Source of the DNA: Chloracidobacterium sp.
Lineage (GTDB): Bacteria; Acidobacteriota; Blastocatellia; Pyrinomonadales; Pyrinomonadaceae
Assembly (NCBI GenBank): GCA_016720705.1
Contig: JADKKB010000007.1
Location: forward strand, 620,001-684,000
Reading direction: 5' to 3'
DNA length: 64,000 bases
Part shown: positions 54,329-63,981 of the stretch, one piece after another
Numbering within the stretch: the first letter of the stretch is position 1
How the letters are laid out: every line of letters starts with the position of its first letter
Made by a program: the position numbers and the translations under genes
The notes under the pieces: generated by a model
Databases searched by the model: none
What the model was told of the DNA's origin: nothing
What the model saw: only the letters and a program-made list of their open reading frames with translations

Positions 54329-57300
54329 ATGTTTGGACGATCAAAGGCTGATACTCGATTGAGTGTACTTGCCTGCTTGTTCGTATTGGGACTGATCACA
54401 GCGGTGATCGTTGTTCCCTTTAAGTTTGGTACGGAGGCGGCGGGCCAGAAAGGCCTGTTTTTACGCACTTCGACCGCCGATGACGGACTGCCCAAAATGT
54501 GGGATATCCGTGAAAATAAGACCATTGAAACGGAAGACGCTCTGCTCAAATTCCGTCAAACGATCGGCAAGGATTCAAGTTCCGTCGCCAACGTTCGCGA
54601 TGCTTTTGCTCGCGGCGAAGAGGCGTTCAAACAGAATCATCCGGACGCTAAGGTCGAGTACAATACCGACATCCGCACACCGGAAGTAATGGCACCTGAT
54701 GTTGCAAAGCAGCCGGTCGAATGGCTTTCAGGCCCGTCAGGATTAAAGCGCTCCGAGATCCTTCGTGGATTTATTCGCGAAAATCAGAACCTGATCGGTG
54801 TAAATGATCAACAGATCAACGGCCTCAAGGTAACGGCGGACTACACCAACCCCGATGGCAACATCTCGTATGCTCACCTTGAGCAGGAGATCAATGGCAT
54901 CCCGGTTTTCCGTGGCGAAGTCAAAGCAGGATTTACCAAGAGCGGCCAGATCATCCGTGTGATCAACAATCTGGCTCCGGGCCTCGAGTATGAGTCGCTT
55001 TCGAACTCATTCGGCGACCCCGTTCAGGCAGTTCGCAAGGCTGCCGGTCACATTAATCACGCGATCGTCCCGGCGGACGTTGCCCGCAACGAAGCCGTTT
55101 CGAACGACCTCAAGGTCACCTTCGGCGAAGGCGACTGGGCAACAACTGCTGAAAAAATGTACTTCCCGACGGAGCCCGGCGTTGCCGTGCCGTCGTGGAG
55201 AGTCCTGATCTGGGAACCGGTTCGTGCTTACTACGTCATCGTTGACGCCAACACGAATGTCGTCCTCTGGCACAAGAACATCTCGGATGATCAGACCCAG
55301 TCGGCAACCTATCAAATCTATGGCAACACTAGTGCTCACAACGACATCGCTGATGACCCGGCACCGCTTAGCCCCGGTCCGACCGATCCCGGACTCGGCA
55401 CACAGGGAGCATTGATCACGCGCTCTAACCGCACGCTCGTCGGAAACGAAGGCTTGCTTTCGTTCAACAACAACGGCTGGATCACCGACGGTGCCAATAT
55501 CACTGACGGCAACGCTACCGAAGCAGGCCTTGACCGTGACGGCACGAATGGCGTCGATGCACCAATGGCAGGCGACACGGCTTGCCCGGGTGCGGGATGC
55601 CGCATCTTTAGCTCGACTTGGAATCCTCCTCCCGGAAGCCCGGCACCGGGTGACGATCCGCTGACGCCTCAGGCACAGCGTGGTGCAGTGATTCAGATGT
55701 TCTACATTATGAACCGCTACCACGATGAACTATATCGTCGTGGCTTTACCGAAGCTGCCCGCAACTTCCAGACTGACAACTTCGGTCGCGGCGGCACAGG
55801 CAACGACCGCGTTTCGTCAGAAGGCCAGGATTCGTCGGGTACGAACAATGCTAACTTTGCAACACCTGCGGACGGTGGACGCGGACGTATGCAGATGTTT
55901 TTGTGGACCGGCCCGACCCCGGATAGAGATGGTACGCCCGATGCGGGCATCGTGATCCACGAAGTTACGCACGGAACGTCGAACCGCTTGCACGGAAACG
56001 GCAGCGGACTCGGCAACCAGGGCGGAATGATGGGCGAAGGCTGGGGCGACTGGTATGCCAGCACTATGATGGCCGAACCGACCGACCCGATCAATGGCAT
56101 CTATTCGATGGGCGGTTACGCGACATATCTCTTATCGCCTACATTTACGTCGAATTACTACTTTGGAATTCGTCGGTTCCCGACCGCAGTGATCGCATTC
56201 ACCGGCGGCCCACAGAATAAGCCGCATAACCCGTTGACCTTTGGTCACATTAATTCAAACTGCGACACGACTCTCGGAACCACCACAACTGCAGTTTCAA
56301 GTGCATATCCGCGTAATCCGGCAATCGCAACCTCGGGCAGCTGCTCACAGGTTCACAACGCCGGCGAGATCTGGAAGAGTGCATTGTGGGAAGTTCGTTC
56401 GTTGATGGTCACACGTCTAGGCTTCACGCCCGGTACGGAACGTGCCCTTCAAGTCGTAACGGACGGAATGAAACTTTCTCCGCTTAACCCAATGATGCTT
56501 CAGGAACGTGATGCTATCCTCGCCGCTGCTGCCGCTCTGCCGGTTGCTCCGGAAGCAGGTGCAGACGTTTCGGACGTATGGGAAGGCTTCCGCCGACGCG
56601 GATTTGGTTTCTCGGCCAGCACGCAGTCATCGACAGCTGTCACCGAGGCATTTGACCTGCCGAACGCGGTACTCACTGATCCGTTTACGGTAAGTGATTC
56701 CACTGGTAACAACAACGGCGTTCCCGAGCCGGGCGAAAACGTCCTGCTTAACATCGCCGTTACCAACAACACCGGTATTACGGTAAACAATGTTACGGTC
56801 AGCGTAGATGGCGGAACCCCGGTCAATTACGGCAATGTCGCTCAAGCGGCAGTCGTTACCAATGCCCATCCGTTCGCAATTCCGGGCGTGGCGGCTTGCG
56901 GTAGCACACAGAGCGTTTCGATCGTTGTCGCCAGTTCGATCGGTTCCCAGCCTGCGGCGATCCGCAGCTTTGTACTCGGAACTCCGAATGGAACTGTCGA
57001 AAACTTTGACGCTGTGGTCGCTCCGGCTCTACCTGCCGGATGGACAACAACTCAGGATTCAGGAACCCTCATCAATTGGGTCACGACGGCAAGCGGACCG
57101 AGCTCAGCTCCTAACTCGGCTTTTGCCAACGATCCTTCAGGGGTTAATATGTCGTCGCTGGTAAGCCCGGTTGTACCTATTACATCCGCGGCTGCTCAGG
57201 TCAAATTCAAGAACAAATACGTCACCGAATCAACGTTTGACGGAGCCGTTCTTGAGATCAAGATCGGTGCCGGTGCGTTCGCCGATATCGTGACCGCAGG

Positions 57301-58951
57301 CGGATCATTCGTTAGCGGCGGTTACAATGCGACGATCTCCACCAGCTTCTCAAATCCGCTCGGCGGCCGACAGGCTTGGTCGGGCACTTCGACTGGTGGC
57401 TATATCGACACGGTGGCCAATCTACCGGCGGCGGCAAACGGCCAGAGCATCCAGCTCAGATGGCGTATGGCGTCGGATTCGTCGGTTGCTTCAACCGGTA
57501 TAAACGTTGATGACGTCCAGATCGTCAGCAGCTTCACCTGTGCTGCCGCGGTGCCGAGATCACGTGCTGACTTTGACGGCGACGGCAAAACAGATGTTTC
57601 CGTATATCGTCCGAGCGAAGGCAACTGGTACATCAATGGATCGACGGCTGGTTTCAGCGTCATCAATTGGGGTAACAGCACGGATGTCACGATCCCCGGC
57701 GATTACGACGGTGACGGCAAGGCTGACGAAGCCGTGTTCCGTGCGAATGCTGATCCGGCTCAAAGCGACTACTTGATCCTTAAGAGCAACGGATTTGTAT
57801 TCCAGGGCACCGCATGGGGCGTCCCGGGCGACATTCCGATCTCGGGTGACTATGATGGCGACGGTAAGGCCGATATGTCGATATTCCGTCCATCGACCGG
57901 CACTTGGTATGTCCTGAACAGTGGTAACGGTTCAAACACCGTCGAACCCTTCGGCTCGACCGGTGACGTTCCGATGGCGTTCGACCTCGAGGCTGACGGC
58001 AAGACCAATTTGGCCGTCTATCGCCCGACAGACAATACCTGGTACATCGCACGCAATACCGGCACACCGGCAACAAACTTTGATGCCTATCCGTTCGGCC
58101 AGACCGGCGACCTTTTGGTTCCGGCTGACTATGACGGTGACAACAAGGATGATGTCGCGGTATTCCGTCCGTCTAACGGCACCTGGTACATTCGTAAGAG
58201 TTCGGATGGTTCGTCCACCTTCACGGCATTCGGCCAGGCTGGTGACGTCCCCGTTCCCGGCGACTACGATGGCGACTCTAAGGACGATGTAGCTGTTTAC
58301 CGTGCGGGTACGTGGTATGTCAATCAATCGACGGCTGGATATTTCCAGACGGCGTTCGGATTGGCAAGCGACGTTCCGCTTCCGACCCGTTACATTCCGG
58401 GCGGCACTGCCGCACCGCCTGCGTCGACGACCGTGAGCTATACGGGACCGGTGGTTCCAATTCCTGACTCCAATGCGGCGGGTGTCGATATAGTTGTTCC
58501 GGTTTCCGGTGTAGGTAATATCAGCGATCTCAACTTCTCGTTCGACGGGACAGTTGCAGACCCGACGCCGGGATCAACTACGGTTGGCCTCGACCACTCG
58601 TGGGTCGGTGACGTGATCGTCAAGTTGACGTCGCCGGGCGGCACTACCGTGGCGATCTTTGATCGACCGGGTGTTCCGGCATCGACGTTTGGTTGCAGCA
58701 ACAACAATCTGTTCCAGTTGACGCTTAATGACGACGGCGGATTGCCGTCTATCGAGACAGCGGCCAATCCGGGACCGACGTGCACCACGGGATTGGGATT
58801 CCCGACCGGAAACTTCTCACCGAATAATCCGATGGGTGCGTTTGACGGTCAGAATGCCAACGGCAACTGGACGATCAATGTCAGCGATAACGGCGGTGGA
58901 GACACCGGAAGTGTCCGTGCGTTTTCGATGATATTCAACTCGGGCAACTAG
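54329..58951 (+). CDS. Second M36 (fungalysin) metallopeptidase with FG-GAP-like repeats and a C-terminal proprotein-convertase P-like domain
   Basis: It is a paralogue of the preceding gene, with the same order up to the repeats: signal segment (LSVLACLFVLGLITAVIVVPF), propeptide (NGIPVFRGEVKAGFTKSGQ), M36 domain with VIHEVTHGTSNRL (HExxH from residue 544) and MGEGWGDWY, then beta domains. Six or so FDGDGKxDxSxFRPSxGTWY repeats follow. It adds about 180 residues at the end (DLNFSFDGTV...LDHSWVGDVIVKLTSPGGTTVAIFDRPG...NGNWTINVSDNGGGDTG), a P/proprotein-convertase-like domain that often aids secretion or substrate binding. Codons look more uniform than in the first copy, with more GGT and CGT, and the ribosome binding site is strong; both suggest high expression. 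1540 residues, intact. Confidence 0.92.
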   Translation: MFGRSKADTRLSVLACLFVLGLITAVIVVPFKFGTEAAGQKGLFLRTSTADDGLPKMWDIRENKTIETEDALLKFRQTIGKDSSSVANVRDAFARGEEAFKQNHPDAKVEYNTDIRTPEVMAPDVAKQPVEWLSGPSGLKRSEILRGFIRENQNLIGVNDQQINGLKVTADYTNPDGNISYAHLEQEINGIPVFRGEVKAGFTKSGQIIRVINNLAPGLEYESLSNSFGDPVQAVRKAAGHINHAIVPADVARNEAVSNDLKVTFGEGDWATTAEKMYFPTEPGVAVPSWRVLIWEPVRAYYVIVDANTNVVLWHKNISDDQTQSATYQIYGNTSAHNDIADDPAPLSPGPTDPGLGTQGALITRSNRTLVGNEGLLSFNNNGWITDGANITDGNATEAGLDRDGTNGVDAPMAGDTACPGAGCRIFSSTWNPPPGSPAPGDDPLTPQAQRGAVIQMFYIMNRYHDELYRRGFTEAARNFQTDNFGRGGTGNDRVSSEGQDSSGTNNANFATPADGGRGRMQMFLWTGPTPDRDGTPDAGIVIHEVTHGTSNRLHGNGSGLGNQGGMMGEGWGDWYASTMMAEPTDPINGIYSMGGYATYLLSPTFTSNYYFGIRRFPTAVIAFTGGPQNKPHNPLTFGHINSNCDTTLGTTTTAVSSAYPRNPAIATSGSCSQVHNAGEIWKSALWEVRSLMVTRLGFTPGTERALQVVTDGMKLSPLNPMMLQERDAILAAAAALPVAPEAGADVSDVWEGFRRRGFGFSASTQSSTAVTEAFDLPNAVLTDPFTVSDSTGNNNGVPEPGENVLLNIAVTNNTGITVNNVTVSVDGGTPVNYGNVAQAAVVTNAHPFAIPGVAACGSTQSVSIVVASSIGSQPAAIRSFVLGTPNGTVENFDAVVAPALPAGWTTTQDSGTLINWVTTASGPSSAPNSAFANDPSGVNMSSLVSPVVPITSAAAQVKFKNKYVTESTFDGAVLEIKIGAGAFADIVTAGGSFVSGGYNATISTSFSNPLGGRQAWSGTSTGGYIDTVANLPAAANGQSIQLRWRMASDSSVASTGINVDDVQIVSSFTCAAAVPRSRADFDGDGKTDVSVYRPSEGNWYINGSTAGFSVINWGNSTDVTIPGDYDGDGKADEAVFRANADPAQSDYLILKSNGFVFQGTAWGVPGDIPISGDYDGDGKADMSIFRPSTGTWYVLNSGNGSNTVEPFGSTGDVPMAFDLEADGKTNLAVYRPTDNTWYIARNTGTPATNFDAYPFGQTGDLLVPADYDGDNKDDVAVFRPSNGTWYIRKSSDGSSTFTAFGQAGDVPVPGDYDGDSKDDVAVYRAGTWYVNQSTAGYFQTAFGLASDVPLPTRYIPGGTAAPPASTTVSYTGPVVPIPDSNAAGVDIVVPVSGVGNISDLNFSFDGTVADPTPGSTTVGLDHSWVGDVIVKLTSPGGTTVAIFDRPGVPASTFGCSNNNLFQLTLNDDGGLPSIETAANPGPTCTTGLGFPTGNFSPNNPMGAFDGQNANGNWTINVSDNGGGDTGSVRAFSMIFNSGN

Positions 58952-58994
58952 AAAACTCATACGGGCCGATCATAGGCTCGTACGAAATAGGACT

Positions 58995-59033
58995 AAGGGC
59001 TTGGTTAAACGAAAGTTTGGCCAAGCCCTTTTT
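58995..59033 (+). terminator. Rho-independent terminator of the second M36 gene
   Basis: A 10-bp stem AAGGGCTTGG/CCAAGCCCTT has a 16-base loop and a T5 tail, 44 bases behind the stop. Confidence 0.85.
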
Positions 59034-59177
59034 AATTTGCGGCGAGCAGCACAATTTCGTTGACTTTCACGCGGTCGGTATCTATCGTTAAAGATATCCC
59101 TTTCGTTCGACTATCCGACCGCCGGATGCGTCAAAATGTAGTTGCATTTCGCTAGTAGTACACTGAGTTCGAATAGA

Positions 59178-60629
59178 ATGAAAAAGCCGGCCATAGATTT
59201 TCGATATAAGCTGATCGCGGTGTTCGCGGCAGTCGTTTTAGGAGTTTTCGGGATCGGCCGCTTTGGGGCTGACGATTCGTTAGTTTCCGCATCGGCGTCG
59301 GGGCCGACGCCCTCAAATACCAATGCACCGTCCGAGAGCAACTGCACCGCCTGCCACACGTCGTTCCCGCTTAACAGCGGCGAAGGTACGGTGGCGATAA
59401 CCGGTTTGCCGGCACGTTGGACGCCGGGCCAGCAAATATCGCTGACGATAACCACAAGTCAGGCCGACGGCGTTATTTACGGATACCAGATGACGGCACT
59501 GGACTCTCAAGGCAAGCGTGCCGGCACGCTGACGTTGCCGGCCTCAAGCCCGCAACAGTCTCAACTCGTCACCGGCATTGTCGGCGGCGAAAGCCGGCAA
59601 TACGCCGAACATACGATCGACGGCATCCTGCCGACCGTATTTGGCTCGAAATCGTGGACGGTCAATTGGACCGCTCCGGCTCAACCGATCGGTCCGGTGA
59701 CCTTTTATGCTGCCGGTAACGCATCAAACAGTGACGGCTCGACGGCGGGCGACTACATCTACACAAATAGTGCTACGAGTTCATCGGGCGGTTCGCCATT
59801 CGACTTTGACGGTGACGGCAAGACCGACATCTCGATCTTTCGTCCGAGCGTCGGTGAATGGTGGTATCTGCGATCGTCGAACGGCGGCAACGGAGCTCTC
59901 CAGTTCGGTACCGCTACCGACAAACTCGTCCCGGCGGATTTTACGGGCGACGGTAAGACTGACGTTGCATTCTGGCGGCCGTCGACCGGACAATGGTTCA
60001 TTCTGCGGTCCGAAGATCTATCGTTTTTCGCCTTCCCGTTCGGATCCAGCGGCGATATCCCGGCACCCGCCGACTATGATGGTGACGGCAAGGCGGACGC
60101 GGCAGTATTTCGGCCTTCGACCCAGACGTGGTACATCAGCAAATCGACCGGCGGGACCGATATCGTTGCATTCGGCGCCGCCAATGACAAACCGGCGGTT
60201 GCCGATTTTGACGGTGACCGTAAGGCAGATATCGCAGTCTTTCGTGCAAGCGGTGCAAACGGAGCCGAATGGTGGATCAGACGCAGCTCAGACCTTGCGG
60301 TGTTTGCGACCCAATTCGGCAATTCGACGGACAAGGCAGTCCAGGGCGACTACACCGGCGACGGCAAAGCCGATGTCGCATTCTGGCGTCCGTCAAGCGG
60401 TATCTGGTATGTACTTCGGAGCGAAGACCTTTCGTTTTTTGCCTTCCCTTTCGGAGCTAACGGCGATGTACCCGTCACGGGTGACTATGACGGCGACGGC
60501 AAGATCGACTCGGCTGTTTTCCGGCCGGCAAATTCCACCTGGTATGCCAATCGATCGACGGCGGGCGTTTTGATCCAACAGTTTGGCCAGAGCGGCGACT
60601 TACCTTTGCCAAACGTGTTCGTGCCGTAA
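59178..60629 (+). CDS. Exported protein with choice-of-anchor-V/Reelin-like domain and FG-GAP-like repeats
   Basis: A membrane/signal helix (LIAVFAAVVLGVFGIG) is followed by a CTACHTSFPLNSG segment, a CxxCH motif like that of c-type cytochromes and of choice-of-anchor V domains in Bacteroidota/Acidobacteriota. A beta-sandwich with TVAITGLPARWTPGQQISLTI and TFYAAGNASNSDGSTAGDYIYTN comes next. The C-terminal 290 residues have about six repeats of the type FDGDGKTDISIFRPSVGEWWY, the same family as in both M36 peptidases. ATG at 59178. Probably surface-attached; heme binding at CxxCH is possible but unproven. Confidence 0.8.
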   Translation: MKKPAIDFRYKLIAVFAAVVLGVFGIGRFGADDSLVSASASGPTPSNTNAPSESNCTACHTSFPLNSGEGTVAITGLPARWTPGQQISLTITTSQADGVIYGYQMTALDSQGKRAGTLTLPASSPQQSQLVTGIVGGESRQYAEHTIDGILPTVFGSKSWTVNWTAPAQPIGPVTFYAAGNASNSDGSTAGDYIYTNSATSSSGGSPFDFDGDGKTDISIFRPSVGEWWYLRSSNGGNGALQFGTATDKLVPADFTGDGKTDVAFWRPSTGQWFILRSEDLSFFAFPFGSSGDIPAPADYDGDGKADAAVFRPSTQTWYISKSTGGTDIVAFGAANDKPAVADFDGDRKADIAVFRASGANGAEWWIRRSSDLAVFATQFGNSTDKAVQGDYTGDGKADVAFWRPSSGIWYVLRSEDLSFFAFPFGANGDVPVTGDYDGDGKIDSAVFRPANSTWYANRSTAGVLIQQFGQSGDLPLPNVFVP

Positions 60630-60651
60630 CGGTCAGCATCGCGTGATCAGC

Positions 60652-60693
60652 AAAAAGCCCGCTTGGACCATTTAGGCCAAGCGGGCTTTTTTT
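60652..60693. terminator. Bidirectional terminator between the anchor-V protein gene and pilQ
   Basis: AAAAGCCCGCTTGG pairs with CCAAGCGGGCTTTT across a 10-base loop. T-tracts exist on both strands, as expected between convergent genes. Confidence 0.88.
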
Positions 60694-60719
60694 GGAGGAA
60701 ACGTTTGACCAAAGACCTT

Positions 60720-62417
60720 TTACGGCTTGATCGGCATTGCCGGATTAGATTCCGGTCGGGCCAGAGCCGGCGACTGGAAGACGATCGGCTGCGGGGTTTC
60801 GACTACCGGTGTCGAGTTCGACGGCGGATTGCCCATCGGAACCGGTTGCAGGATCGGGGACGGACGCGATGCACCACCGTTCTGAACGCCGGCCGCATAG
60901 TCCGGACGCGTGATCCGCGGGGTGATAAAGAAAAGGATCTCGTTCGTATTGCGTTGAACGCCCTTTCGCTTGAATAGATTGCCAAGCAGCGGGATGCGTG
61001 AAAGGCCCGGCGTGCGGTCCTGACTCTCGCGTTCATCGTCGAAGAGAACTCCGCCGACGACCGTCGTTCCGCCATCCGGCACGGTAACCTGAGTCTGCAT
61101 ACTCTGCGTATTGATCGCCGGATTGGCTCCGCCCACAACGGTTGCGGTCGAGCTGTTTTCCGCCGTCACATTAAGGATGACGGTACCGACATCGGTGATC
61201 TGCGGCGTGATCGCCAGTCTTAGCGGAACGTCAACATAGGTCGTCGTTGCGACAACTGCACCACCGGCACCCGTTCCGGGCTGGATGGTCGTTACCGGGA
61301 TCTTCGTTCCGCTCTTGATCTCGGCGGGACGATTGTTAAGCGTTGTGACACGCGGCGTGGCAATGACCTTGGCCTGGCCTTTCTGTTCACCGGCCGAGAT
61401 AAGGGCACTAAGCTGTGCGGTTCCAAAGATACCGGTGGTCAGGCCGATCGCGGTATTGGCGATCTTCGAGAACATATCGTTATTGACCGACGGGATTGGC
61501 AGGCTGCCCGGGATCGGAAGAGTCGTTGTGGCACCGGGCAACGTGCCGCCGGTCGCTCCACTGCCGCGTTGGCCAATGACCAAACCGGCAAGCTGGACGC
61601 CGATGTCTCGGCTGAAGTTACGCGAAGCGACGACGATGCGGGCTTCGATCTCGACCTGCGGTTCCGGCTGATCAAGATATGCAACCAACTGACGGATAGC
61701 ATCGATATTCTGTTTGACGTCGGTGATGATCAGCGTGTTGCTGCGGCCATCCACCTCGACGGTGCCGCGACGCGACAAACGTTTTTTGATGATGCCCATA
61801 ATTCCCTGATCGGATCCGCCGCCGGCCGCTGCTCCCGCACCGCTTCCGCCGCCGCTCGACGCTCCGCCGCCACCACCGCCACCCGACGACGTTCCCGTCG
61901 ACAACTGGCCGGCACTGCCGGAATCGCCGCTCAGCGTGCCTGTGGCACGTGCATAGTTGAGCCGGAGAAATTCTGTATACAGAGGTGAACCGTCAAGCGC
62001 ATTATTGTTGCGTGCCTGGATCAGATCGCCCTCGGTCGCGAGCGTCTTGGCATCTGCGACACGCAGGATGTTTCCATTTACCTGCACGCCCAGCGACTGC
62101 GATTGTAGGACCGAGTCGAGCGCGATGTTCCAGGGAACGTCGCTGACCTTGACCGTTACCGGTACCGCCGCAACCGATTTGTCGATGACAAAGTTAATGG
62201 CGTACTGGTCGGTGATATAGCTAAGGATGTCGCGAACGTCGGCGTTCACCACGTTAAGATTGATCGGTTCGCCGCGAAATCCTGGCTCGCCGTACATCTT
62301 GCCTTGTGACTGCGGCTCGACACGTTGTGCGAGAGCCGATATAGCCACGACGGCGACTAAGAGCATTGCAATGGCGGCCTGTTTTACCACCGTGCTGATG
62401 TTTGATCGAGAATTCAT
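60720..62417 (-). CDS. pilQ: Type IV pilus secretin PilQ
   Basis: Signal peptide (AAIAMLLVAVVAISALAQ), then an STN/N-domain region (INLNVVNADVRDILSYITDQYAINFVIDKSV) and a second N-domain (VEVDGRSNTLIITDVKQNIDAIRQLVAYLDQPEPQVEIEARIV). The secretin pore domain follows, with VPDGGTTVVGGV and LSRIPLLGNLFKRKGVQRNTNEILFFITPRI. A Gly/Ser-rich linker of about 45 residues (residues about 175-215) separates the N-domains. PilQ forms the outer-membrane channel for the pilus. The secretin core is complete, and the Pro-rich C-terminal extension of about 60 residues is unusual. It ends the pilO-pilP-pilQ run. Confidence 0.94.
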   Translation of the reverse strand: MNSRSNISTVVKQAAIAMLLVAVVAISALAQRVEPQSQGKMYGEPGFRGEPINLNVVNADVRDILSYITDQYAINFVIDKSVAAVPVTVKVSDVPWNIALDSVLQSQSLGVQVNGNILRVADAKTLATEGDLIQARNNNALDGSPLYTEFLRLNYARATGTLSGDSGSAGQLSTGTSSGGGGGGGASSGGGSGAGAAAGGGSDQGIMGIIKKRLSRRGTVEVDGRSNTLIITDVKQNIDAIRQLVAYLDQPEPQVEIEARIVVASRNFSRDIGVQLAGLVIGQRGSGATGGTLPGATTTLPIPGSLPIPSVNNDMFSKIANTAIGLTTGIFGTAQLSALISAGEQKGQAKVIATPRVTTLNNRPAEIKSGTKIPVTTIQPGTGAGGAVVATTTYVDVPLRLAITPQITDVGTVILNVTAENSSTATVVGGANPAINTQSMQTQVTVPDGGTTVVGGVLFDDERESQDRTPGLSRIPLLGNLFKRKGVQRNTNEILFFITPRITRPDYAAGVQNGGASRPSPILQPVPMGNPPSNSTPVVETPQPIVFQSPALARPESNPAMPIKP

Positions 62418-62520
62418 GTTTCCTCCGTTTGCAGTAGAGCGGTTTGATGATCAGACCACTCGTTCAAATAGAACTTGTTAGTGAGGCAGACCCGTTTCCC
62501 GGACGCTGCCGCGGGATAAT

Positions 62521-63273
62521 CTATTTTTTGTTCTTAGCGACCTTTATCGGTCGTTTTGTGTCTTTTTTGGTCTTGCCCTTGTCGGTTTCGGCGGGCTGAT
62601 TATTCATTTCGTCGAGCGGTGACATCACCGGCGCCGGGCCGACGGGTGTAACACCGTTTGCCGCAGGCGGATTTGCTGCCGTTTGGACCGGACGTTCCGA
62701 ACTACCCTGAGCCGGCGCGGTGCCTTCGACCTGGGACTTCATCGAATACTGTTGAAGCGGCTTGTTTTCGACCGAGGCGACAAACTTGTTGGGTGCCGTT
62801 TTGGTCACTTTGCGAAATACGAGCCGATTTTCTTCGACCGCGACGAGTTGGCCATCAAAGAATTTCTCGCCGGGGTAGATCGTGTAAGAGAGCTTGATCG
62901 GTGTCGCCTCGACCATCGCCGCATAGCCGCGTGGGGTCTTAAAGATACCGGTTACAGCCATTTCGTTCAGCGTCAGGACGCTCGTCACTTTTGGTAGCGT
63001 GGCTCCGCTGGCTGCGGCAGCCTCGCGTTGACGCTTAAAGTACTCGATGCGTGCCTCGATCGACGGCGGGGCATAGGAGAAAGGCTGTGCTGCCGCCTTG
63101 CCGGTCTTGCCGGTGCTGCCCGCAGGGGCCTGCGTCTTCTGCTTCATATAACCGGGCTTGACGAAGGGATCGCGTTGAGCGTTCGCCTCGGAAAAGCTTC
63201 CGGCGATGAGCAAGGATCCGACGACGGCTGTGCCGAAGCTGAGCATTTTTAGCGTTTTAGATAGATTGATCAT
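62521..63273 (-). CDS. pilP: PilP-like pilus assembly protein
   Basis: After a signal helix (LSFGTAVVGSLLIAGSFSEANAQ) comes a charged, extended linker with RDPFVKPG. A small beta domain of PilP type follows: SVLTLNEMAVTGIFKTPRGYAAMVEATPIKLSYTIYPGEKFFDGQLVAVEENRLVFRK. This matches PilP's domain that binds the PilQ N0 region. The long Pro/Lys-rich C-terminal tail (KGKTKKDTKRPIKVAKNKK) is not typical. A Cys for lipidation is missing at the usual position, so it may be an uncleaved or secreted form. It sits between pilO and pilQ. Confidence 0.85.
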   Translation of the reverse strand: MINLSKTLKMLSFGTAVVGSLLIAGSFSEANAQRDPFVKPGYMKQKTQAPAGSTGKTGKAAAQPFSYAPPSIEARIEYFKRQREAAAASGATLPKVTSVLTLNEMAVTGIFKTPRGYAAMVEATPIKLSYTIYPGEKFFDGQLVAVEENRLVFRKVTKTAPNKFVASVENKPLQQYSMKSQVEGTAPAQGSSERPVQTAANPPAANGVTPVGPAPVMSPLDEMNNQPAETDKGKTKKDTKRPIKVAKNKK

Positions 63274-63318
63274 GGCTTTTGTCTCTCTGGGATACTATTT
63301 CCCTGTAAAATCGGTGGG

Positions 63319-63981
63319 TTATTTGGCTACTGGTGCCGGCGGAACTGCGACGGGTGCGGGTGCAGGTGCTCCGGGAGTTCCGGGGACGCCCGGTTTCGAA
63401 TTGAGCGGCTTACCGTTCAGATCGGTCGGGGCAGCGTAAAATGCCGTCAGCAGGAACTGGGCATGAAGCGTCTTTTCGGAACTCTGCTTGTCGAGTTGGT
63501 TGAGTTTGAAATCAGAGATCGAAACGATTCGCGGTAGCTTGGCCATACTTTCAAAGAAGGACCGAAGATTGGTGAAATTGCTGTCCACCTCGATCTCGAC
63601 CGGCTTGGCCATTATCGAATCCTGCTGCGTATCTTCACGCGGCGAGAATCGCATAACGATCATACGGCTTCCGTTGGCAGTGTCTTGCAGGCCCTGCAGC
63701 ACGTTGGTGATCTCACGCTGTTCCGGTAGCAAAACTTTCAGCTCGTCGTACTCTTCGGCCTTACTGGCATAAAGAGCTCGAAACTCGTTGATCCGCTGGG
63801 TCGCGACGCGGGCCGTCTCGTTCTTGGCCTGCAATTCGGCGATCTGGTCATTGAGGGCTGCGATCTCGACACGGGTCTCGCTGGTGACAAAGTACCAGAC
63901 GCCCGAGTAGACCATCGCGGCCACGCCAACCAACAGCATCAGCTGGAAGTACCATTGTAGGTTTTTAATTTTGTCTAACAT
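63319..63981 (-). CDS. pilO: Type IV pilus inner-membrane protein PilO
   Basis: One transmembrane helix at residues about 12-30 (FQLMLLVGVAAMVYSGVWYF) is followed by a coiled coil (RVEIAALNDQIAELQAKNETARV) and a ferredoxin-like domain (VEIEVDSNFTNLRSFFESMAKLPRIVSISDFKL). This is the PilO layout; PilO pairs with PilN and holds PilP in the alignment complex. A Pro/Ala/Gly-rich C-terminal tail is extra. ATG at 63981 is preceded by a GGAAAA ribosome binding site. pilN and pilM would lie just outside the window on the right. Confidence 0.92.
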   Translation of the reverse strand: MLDKIKNLQWYFQLMLLVGVAAMVYSGVWYFVTSETRVEIAALNDQIAELQAKNETARVATQRINEFRALYASKAEEYDELKVLLPEQREITNVLQGLQDTANGSRMIVMRFSPREDTQQDSIMAKPVEIEVDSNFTNLRSFFESMAKLPRIVSISDFKLNQLDKQSSEKTLHAQFLLTAFYAAPTDLNGKPLNSKPGVPGTPGAPAPAPVAVPPAPVAK

